Shown here piece by piece: positions 56,871 to 64,000 of a stretch of 64,000 nucleotides of DNA. This DNA comes from Rheinheimera mangrovi. Its GTDB lineage: Bacteria > Pseudomonadota > Gammaproteobacteria > Enterobacterales > Alteromonadaceae. Position 1 is the first letter of the stretch. Every line of letters starts with the position of its first letter. The notes beneath the pieces were generated by a model. It searched no databases. It saw nothing but the letters and a program-made list of their open reading frames with translations, and had not been told where the DNA came from. The position numbers were made by a program, and so were the translations under genes. Location: NCBI RefSeq assembly GCF_003990335.1, contig NZ_CP034683.1, positions 2,308,501 through 2,372,500 of the forward strand. Direction: 5' to 3'.

Positions 56871-57431
56871 TTATTGATAGTCGCTGAAAAACTCTTCGAC
56901 AGCCAAAGGTGTCTTCGCTGGCAATTCCTGAGCACAAGTGCCCAAATACAGGAAACCAACGATTTCATCGTCTTCGCCAAGCTCAAAGGCCTGTTTTACA
57001 AATTCATACTGAGTGTAAGCACCGGTGCGCCAAATGCCGCCAAAACCCAAAGCAAAAGCAGCTTGTTGCATCGCCATTACAGCACAGGCAGCAGACTGAA
57101 TCTGCTCAGACAAAGGCACTTTCGGATGATTGACACATTTAGCGATACAGACAATCACCATAGGAGCACGTAAAGGTAACTGGCGTGCGCGTTCAATCAA
57201 TTCATTGGCAACGGATGGATCTTCTTCCAGCGCTGCTTCGGCAAAAATATCGCCTAACTTTTCCAGTGACTTACGGCCATTGACCACAACAAAACGCCAT
57301 GGCCGTAAATGACCGTGATCAGGTACCTGCAAAGCCGCTTGTTTGATAATAGCCAAAGCTTCGCCGCTTGGGGCAGGTTCAGTTAAACGTGCAGAGGAAT
57401 AACGGGTCGTCAGTAATGTAACAGCATCCAT
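56871..57431 (-). CDS. YdjA-like nitroreductase
   Basis: An FMN-dependent NAD(P)H oxidoreductase of the minimal nitroreductase type, 186 residues, like enteric YdjA. Features are TRYSSARLTEPAPSGE at the N-terminus (FMN-phosphate Arg/Ser), DHGHLRPWRFVVVNGR near residues 38-53, and the late GFGGIWRTGAY (about 130-140) and GFLYLGT segments that contact FMN. ATG 57431 is chosen since AAAGGGT lies 6 nt upstream. The physiological substrate is unknown. A small gene follows in the same orientation. Confidence 0.9.
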   Translation of the reverse strand: MDAVTLLTTRYSSARLTEPAPSGEALAIIKQAALQVPDHGHLRPWRFVVVNGRKSLEKLGDIFAEAALEEDPSVANELIERARQLPLRAPMVIVCIAKCVNHPKVPLSEQIQSAACAVMAMQQAAFALGFGGIWRTGAYTQYEFVKQAFELGEDDEIVGFLYLGTCAQELPAKTPLAVEEFFSDYQ

Positions 57432-57553
57432 AAATAAACCCTTTGATTTAGCTCGCTTAAGGCTACCAAACTTTATTTTAGTCATACAACAGCTTTCGCA
57501 CCCACAGCCGCTGTTTGTTCAAGCTCTGGGCGAAACACCGCTGTTGCCATCAA

Positions 57554-58957
57554 TTAAGGCTGTAGTTGTTGATACAAAGCCTGATACTGCAGTGCTGATT
57601 CTGCCCAACCAAAACGTTGTTGCATGCCCCGTTGTTGGACTTCTTTGTACCTGACAGGATGCTGATACAAAACCAAAGCTCTGTCTAAGGCCTCCAGCAA
57701 TGCCTGCACCGTGGGTTCAACAAAACCTATGCCTGTGGGCTCAGTTTCAGCTAAATCGCGTACCGTATCTTTTAAGCCGCCCGTTAAACGCACCAGAGGC
57801 ACAGTGCCATAACGTAGACTGTAAATCTGATTTAAGCCACAAGGCTCAAACAAAGATGGCATCAGGAAAAAGTCACCTGCTGCTTCCAATTGGTGTGATA
57901 AAGCCTCATCAAAACCTTCCACAAAAACAAAACGACCGGGAAATTTGTCGTTTAACGAACGCAGTCGGCCAACATAAGCCTGATCACCCGTCCCCATCAT
58001 CAGCACCTGTGCGTCAGCCTCTGCAAGCCATTGCTCTAACGCTGGCAACAAATAGGCGAAGCCTTTTTGTTCTGTGACCCGGCTGACCAGCACAAAAAGA
58101 GGGGTTGTGTTTTGTTCAAGGCCATAACGTTGCTTCAGTTCTGTTTTGCAAGCCAACTTGCCTTTGAGTTTAGTTCGGCTGTATTTCGTTGTGAGGTAAA
58201 TATCAGTGGCTGGATCCCATTGCTCATAGTCACAGCCGTTCAAAATGCCGGAGAAATCTTCACCTCGCGTCTGATACAAGGCCGCTAAACCATTGGCTGC
58301 CGGTTCAGATAACAACTCAGTGGCGTAGCCTTCACTGACCGTATTCACCTTATCCGCATACGCCAGCCCCAGAGCCAGCATACTGGACCCAGCCATGGAG
58401 CTCGAAGGATAAACTTCTGTCAGAAGCCTGTCTGCTGCGGACAACGCTTGCTGATAAGCACCATTGTGAATGGTGAACAGCATTTTAGTGCCGGGTAAAG
58501 CCTGCTGATAAAACTGCTTTAGATAATAGGCTGCAATGCCGGTCTGCCAGTCATGGCCATGGATCAGATCAGGCACCCAGCCTGTATCAACACAATACTG
58601 CAAAGCGGCTTTGCAGAAAAAAGCAAAGCGTAATGCATTATCCGGGTACGCCTGGTGTCCATCATCATAAGGCCGTGGCCGGCCAAAATAATCATGGTGC
58701 TCAATCAGTGCAAGTGGCACTTCCGAATTTAACACTGTACGTACAGCACAACCCTGGGCATGTCCACCCAGCGCAAAATAGACAGATTGCCAATTCTCTT
58801 CAACAGGGACTGTATAGAGACTGCCGTAACGAGGCAGCAACACTCTGACTTGATGCCCCAGTTTTTGCATCTGTATCGCTAAACCGCGACTGGCGTCTGC
58901 CAAACCGCCGGTTTTAATCACACCTTCAAATTCACTGCATAAAAACAAAACACGCAT
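57554..58957 (-). CDS. glgA: Glycogen (starch) synthase
   Basis: Transfers glucose from ADP-glucose to the growing alpha-1,4 glucan (GT5). The 467 residues contain the ADP-glucose loop KTGGLAD at about 15-21, GHDWQTGIAAYYLKQF, FTIHNGAYQ, NGCDYEQWDP and the C-terminal PSLFEPCGLNQIYSLRYGTVP. After KTGGLAD the common VVGALP sequence is replaced by ASRGLAIQM, an uncommon variant. It follows glgC by 55 bp, which contain a hairpin, so the two form an operon. No branching enzyme (glgB) or debranching enzyme is in this window. Confidence 0.94.
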   Translation of the reverse strand: MRVLFLCSEFEGVIKTGGLADASRGLAIQMQKLGHQVRVLLPRYGSLYTVPVEENWQSVYFALGGHAQGCAVRTVLNSEVPLALIEHHDYFGRPRPYDDGHQAYPDNALRFAFFCKAALQYCVDTGWVPDLIHGHDWQTGIAAYYLKQFYQQALPGTKMLFTIHNGAYQQALSAADRLLTEVYPSSSMAGSSMLALGLAYADKVNTVSEGYATELLSEPAANGLAALYQTRGEDFSGILNGCDYEQWDPATDIYLTTKYSRTKLKGKLACKTELKQRYGLEQNTTPLFVLVSRVTEQKGFAYLLPALEQWLAEADAQVLMMGTGDQAYVGRLRSLNDKFPGRFVFVEGFDEALSHQLEAAGDFFLMPSLFEPCGLNQIYSLRYGTVPLVRLTGGLKDTVRDLAETEPTGIGFVEPTVQALLEALDRALVLYQHPVRYKEVQQRGMQQRFGWAESALQYQALYQQLQP

Positions 58958-58971
58958 TGTTCATTTCCCAC

Positions 58972-59000
58972 TAAAGGCCGCATTCCGATCTGCGGCCTTT
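58972..59000 (-). other. Hairpin between glgC and glgA
   Basis: AAAGGCCGCA (58973-58982) and TGCGGCCTTT (58991-59000) form a 10-bp stem with an 8-nt loop, followed on the minus strand by only three U. It could be a leaky attenuator lowering glgA relative to glgC, or an mRNA stability element. Confidence 0.45.
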
Positions 59001-59012
59001 CCGGCCGTAGTA

Positions 59013-60245
59013 TCAGTCAAATCCCACCATTGCCCCTTTTGGGATCACCACAACACCATCAGCCGATACATGGAAACGCTGACGGTCGAGCACCGGATCC
59101 TCACCAATAATGGTGTTCGGTGCTATTTTCACATCTTTATCGATGATAGCACGGCGAATACGACAACCCCGGCCTATATCGTTATTGCCCATCAAGACAC
59201 TTTTTTCAATATAAGCATGGCTGTGCACTACGGTGTTATAACCCAAAATAGACTGATACACGATAGCACCACTGACAATACAGCCTGACGCCACCATGGA
59301 ACTTATTGCCTGGCCCGTTCTGTTGGCTTCATCATGCACAAATTTAGCCGGAGGCATAGGAGGCGTATAACTGCGCAGTGGCCAGTATTTATTGTATAAA
59401 TCCAAAGGCGGCTGCACAGAAATTAAATCCATATTAGCTTCATAATATGAATCCAAAGTTCCTACATCACGCCAGTAGCCTTTGGAATCTTCCTGCTCAC
59501 CACGGATCACGTTTGTTGAGAAGTCATATACATAAACACTGCCTTGCGGATACATTTTCGGAATAATGTTATGGCCAAAATCGTGTTTCGAGTCTATTTG
59601 CGCTGCATCTTCGTTCAGCACCTCAACTAAGGTTTTAGCATCAAAAATATAATTACCCATAGACGCCAGCACATAATCGGGCCGGCCCGGAATAGTTTTT
59701 GGGTTCGATTTAGGTTTTTCTTCAAAACCGACCATTTTGCCCGAGCTGTCGACCTCAATAACACCAAACTCATGAGCCTGAGACACATGCACAGGAATAG
59801 CCGCAACAGTCAAGAGTGCGTGGTTCTGGCGATGGAAGTTCAGCATTTGCCGCACATCCATTTTGTAAATATGGTCACCACCGAAAACACAGACTTCTTC
59901 AGGGTCAAGGCCATGGATCAGATGGATATTCTGATAGACCGCATCTGCCGTGCCAAGATACCAGTGTTTACCTGTTTGCATCTGTGCCGGGATGGGATCA
60001 ATAAATCTGTTGGTTAAGCCTGTCACTCGCCAGGCGCGGCTTAAATGCTTCATTAATGAATGCGATTTAAACTGGGTGATCACAAAAATCTGCAACAAAT
60101 CCGAATTCACAAAGTTATTCAGTACAAAATCGATAATTCTGTAATTGCCACCAAAGGGCACAGCCGGTTTGGCTCTGACTCCAGTCAAAGGTGCCAGCCT
60201 GGTCCCTTCGCCCCCTGCTAAAATCATGGTAAGTACACCAGACAT
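59013..60245 (-). CDS. glgC: Glucose-1-phosphate adenylyltransferase
   Basis: Makes ADP-glucose from glucose-1-phosphate and ATP, the controlled step of glycogen synthesis. The 410 residues have AGGEGTRLAPLTGVRAKPAVPF (about 10-30; catalytic loop and regulatory Lys), the GTADAVYQN segment, FGGDHIYKMD and GFEEKPKSNP, and a C-terminal beta-helix with repeated hexapeptides (about 290-400). ATG 60245 is chosen because AGGGAG lies 7 nt upstream; an extension to 60320 is not conserved. It heads the glgC-glgA operon. Its 392-bp upstream region contains a prominent hairpin. Confidence 0.95.
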   Translation of the reverse strand: MSGVLTMILAGGEGTRLAPLTGVRAKPAVPFGGNYRIIDFVLNNFVNSDLLQIFVITQFKSHSLMKHLSRAWRVTGLTNRFIDPIPAQMQTGKHWYLGTADAVYQNIHLIHGLDPEEVCVFGGDHIYKMDVRQMLNFHRQNHALLTVAAIPVHVSQAHEFGVIEVDSSGKMVGFEEKPKSNPKTIPGRPDYVLASMGNYIFDAKTLVEVLNEDAAQIDSKHDFGHNIIPKMYPQGSVYVYDFSTNVIRGEQEDSKGYWRDVGTLDSYYEANMDLISVQPPLDLYNKYWPLRSYTPPMPPAKFVHDEANRTGQAISSMVASGCIVSGAIVYQSILGYNTVVHSHAYIEKSVLMGNNDIGRGCRIRRAIIDKDVKIAPNTIIGEDPVLDRQRFHVSADGVVVIPKGAMVGFD

Positions 60246-60637
60246 ATAGATCTCCCTGTTATTAAAACCAACGATTTGAATTTTTTTTACTCTGTTGTGA
60301 AAGCAAAGCTGATACCACAACCAACATAACCCTGAAGAATTTTTGTTACTCCAATCGAATCAACGCTTCTGTGAAGTTTTAATTTAGGAACAACAGATGA
60401 CGCAGGTATGACAAAGTTCCATTTTGGTGCAGAGCTCATAGCTCGCACCAAAGTAGAACAGAACTTTGATGCATACGAATGCAATCACGCCCTGAGTAAT
60501 AGCGGGAATTGGGTAAGCTTAGCAAGTGAAAGTTAGAAAAATATATTTCAGCGACCGGATCAGAACTGGAAATAACAGAGCCAGAACAAGCCTCAATCCA
60601 AATGACTTCAGGTAGAGGCTTATTCTGGTAAGGATGG
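60246..60637. other. 392-bp gap between glgC and fadH with a strong imperfect palindrome
   Basis: No gene is supported. TTGGTGC-A-GAGCT (60424-60436), loop CAT, and AGCTC-GCACCAA (60440-60451) form a 12-bp stem with a single bulged A, 179 bp before glgC. It could be a regulator site or an RNA structure. A short frame at 60287-60484 on the minus strand has no recognisable product. The fadH terminator hairpin lies at 60581-60628. No HexR-type site was seen here. Confidence 0.5.
60581..60628 (-). terminator. Hairpin downstream of fadH
   Basis: CCAGAACAAGCCTC (60581-60594) and GAGGCTTATTCTGG (60615-60628) pair over 13 of 14 positions around a 20-nt loop, just after the fadH stop at 60638. No U-run follows, so it may be a factor-assisted terminator. 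Confidence 0.5.
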
Positions 60638-62755
<2,118 letters not shown>

Positions 62756-62763
62756 TTACAGAG

Positions 62764-62779
62764 GTAAATAAACATTTAC
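62764..62779. promoter_or_regulatory. Palindrome in the fadH-sppA gap
   Basis: GTAAAT-AAAC-ATTTAC is a perfect 6-4-6 inverted repeat, 107 bp upstream of fadH and 81 bp upstream of sppA. It does not match FadR or PsrA sites as I remember them. The regulator is unknown, and AT-richness makes chance possible. Confidence 0.3.
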
Positions 62780-62860
62780 TTACAAATTCCACCCTGAGCT
62801 TTCCCTTTAAATTCGTTAGCATAGCCCTTTACTACTTTGCCGAAACTATAGGTACATCAT

Positions 62861-64000
62861 ATGTCTGAGAAAAAACCTGGGATCTTAAGACGCTTTTTTG
62901 GTGGCATTTGGCGGGCTATCAGTCTGGTTCGTCATATCACTTTTAATCTGATTTTTGCCGTTTTGTTTATCTTCATTCTGATTTCCATTTTCAGCAGCGA
63001 CGATAAAGTAAAAATACCGGAAAGCGCAGCCTTGATCCTGAACTTATCCGGTGATCTGGTTGAAGAAAAACGTTATGTCGACCCTTTGGATCAAGTGCTT
63101 AATGAAAGCATGGGTTCGCAAGAGGATGAACCAGAGATTTTACTGACTGATTTGTTAAAGACCATTCAGGCAGCAAAAACTGATGAGCGTATTAAAGCTA
63201 TAGTGCTGGATTTATCCTCTTTTGGTTCAGGTTCCATAGATAAGCTGACTATGGTAGGTAACGCATTACAAGACTTTAAAGCCGCTGGCAAAAAAGTACT
63301 GGCAACAGGCGACTACTACAGCCAAAACCAATATTTCCTGGCCTCTTACGCCGACAGCATTAACTTAAATCCTATGGGTACAGTGTTGCTGGAAGGTTTT
63401 GGTAGCTACCCTATGTACTACAAATCTGCATTAGAGAAATTAAAGGTCACCACTCATGTGTTTAAAGTGGGCACCTATAAATCTGCAGTGGAGCCTTTTA
63501 CCCGCGATACCATGTCAGACGAAGCCAAAGAAGCCAACAAAGCATGGTTGGACGAATTATGGGCCAGCTACAAACAGCAAGTGGCTGAACGTCGTGGCTT
63601 TGCAGTTGATAACTTTGATGAAACTATCAGTGGTTTGTATCAGAAACTGCAGGCCGTTAACGGTGATATGACGCAGTATGCGCTGGATGCAAAGCTAGTT
63701 GACAGCATCAAAACCCGTGAAGAGTTCCGTCAGGACTTAATTGCACTGGTTGGCGAAAGCGAAAAACACAGCTTTAATCAAATTCAGTTTAAAGATTATC
63801 AGGCCCAGGTCTTGCCTCCGGTTCACTACGATAATCCACTGACCGAAAAAGTTGCTGTTGTTGTAGCTCGTGGCACTATTATCGATGGCTCAGCCAAAGC
63901 GGGCACTATAGGTGGTGACACCACAGCCGCTTTATTACGTCGTGCCCGTTTTGATGAAAAAGTGAAAGCTGTGGTACTGCGTATCGATAGCGGTGGCGGC
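62861..64000 (+). CDS. sppA: Signal peptide peptidase SppA, 67-kDa type (N-terminal part)
   Basis: A membrane-anchored protease that degrades cleaved signal peptides. The window holds the first 380 residues of about 615. A cytoplasmic start (MSEKKPGILRRFFGG) leads into one membrane helix (about 29-45, NLIFAVLFIFILISIF). The first SppA domain has the probable general-base lysine in VGTYKSAVEPF (about 207). The second domain begins with KVAVVVARGTIIDG. The frame ends at LRIDSGGG, immediately before the expected catalytic Ser, so the nucleophile lies just outside the window. The frame is open throughout. It is divergent from fadH. Confidence 0.93.
   Translation, partial: MSEKKPGILRRFFGGIWRAISLVRHITFNLIFAVLFIFILISIFSSDDKVKIPESAALILNLSGDLVEEKRYVDPLDQVLNESMGSQEDEPEILLTDLLKTIQAAKTDERIKAIVLDLSSFGSGSIDKLTMVGNALQDFKAAGKKVLATGDYYSQNQYFLASYADSINLNPMGTVLLEGFGSYPMYYKSALEKLKVTTHVFKVGTYKSAVEPFTRDTMSDEAKEANKAWLDELWASYKQQVAERRGFAVDNFDETISGLYQKLQAVNGDMTQYALDAKLVDSIKTREEFRQDLIALVGESEKHSFNQIQFKDYQAQVLPPVHYDNPLTEKVAVVVARGTIIDGSAKAGTIGGDTTAALLRRARFDEKVKAVVLRIDSGGG

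Noticed and set aside
60287..60484. 65-codon open frame on the minus strand upstream of glgC
   Set aside because: No recognisable motif, low-complexity match to nothing known, no ribosome-binding site, and it covers the hairpin region.

Overview
The window is a 64 kb stretch of ordinary chromosome from a free-living gammaproteobacterium, most likely of the Rheinheimera/Alishewanella group of the Alteromonadales-Chromatiales. This rests on the complete Entner-Doudoroff operon controlled by HexR, the seqA-pgm and ybfF-ybfE-fldA-fur gene order shared with enterics and Shewanella, a class II DAHP synthase, ERIC-like intergenic repeats, and strongly related codon use throughout. The species assignment is inference. 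I see no rRNA, tRNA, CRISPR array, prophage or intact insertion sequence.

Layout. 1-207 is the tail of a collagen-binding-domain glycoside hydrolase. 378-6022 is the minus-strand operon zwf-pgl-edd-glk-eda, divergent from hexR (6287), which is followed by pyk. 8.8-12.9 kb holds an EamA exporter, pfkA and a LytS/LytR-type two-component pair. 13-19.3 kb holds small housekeeping genes: a DUF962 protein, a thioesterase, a HIT protein, an M61 peptidase, a YdjM-like membrane protein, a tandem PTPS/QueD-like protein and fabA. 19.3-25.8 kb holds an AsmA protein, a YdiJ-type D-2-hydroxyglutarate dehydrogenase and an exported hydrolase. 25.8-30.7 kb is glgP, pgm and seqA. 30.9-33.9 kb is ybfF, a DUF2788 protein, ybfE, fldA, a DUF4442 protein and fur. 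34-38.5 kb holds a divergent DraG-family protein, ppsA and ppsR. 38.5-41 kb is a ketopantoate-reductase-like gene and class II aroG. 41.2-44.9 kb is a moxR-DUF58-transglutaminase operon. 44.9-47.2 kb holds a TIGR02647-like protein, a diguanylate cyclase and htpX. 47.6-52.7 kb is bioBFCD divergent from bioA. 53.2-57.5 kb is asnS, a tetR/metallo-beta-lactamase-fold pair and a nitroreductase. 57.5-60.2 kb is glgA and glgC. 60.6-64 kb is fadH and a truncated sppA.

Functionally the window is dominated by central carbon metabolism: glucose phosphorylation and the Entner-Doudoroff route (glk, zwf, pgl, edd, eda), glycolysis/gluconeogenesis control points (pfkA, pyk, ppsA and its kinase/phosphorylase ppsR), and glycogen turnover (pgm, glgC, glgA, glgP). 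Perfect or near-perfect HexR-type palindromes (TGTAATWWAATTACA form) lie upstream of zwf, pyk and glgP (two), with a degraded one between ppsA and ppsR, so one sugar-phosphate-sensing repressor may tie the Entner-Doudoroff route, PEP/pyruvate exchange and glycogen breakdown together.

The least expected items are non-coding: a 268-bp MITE-like element with 19-bp terminal inverted repeats directly upstream of htpX; two ERIC-like elements (one carrying an internal insertion of about 55-60 bp) plus two end fragments; a 49-bp tandem repeat after fur; and a second palindrome class (TGTAA-N2-TTACA) shared by the zwf and ppsA leaders. No clearly new multi-gene system was found.
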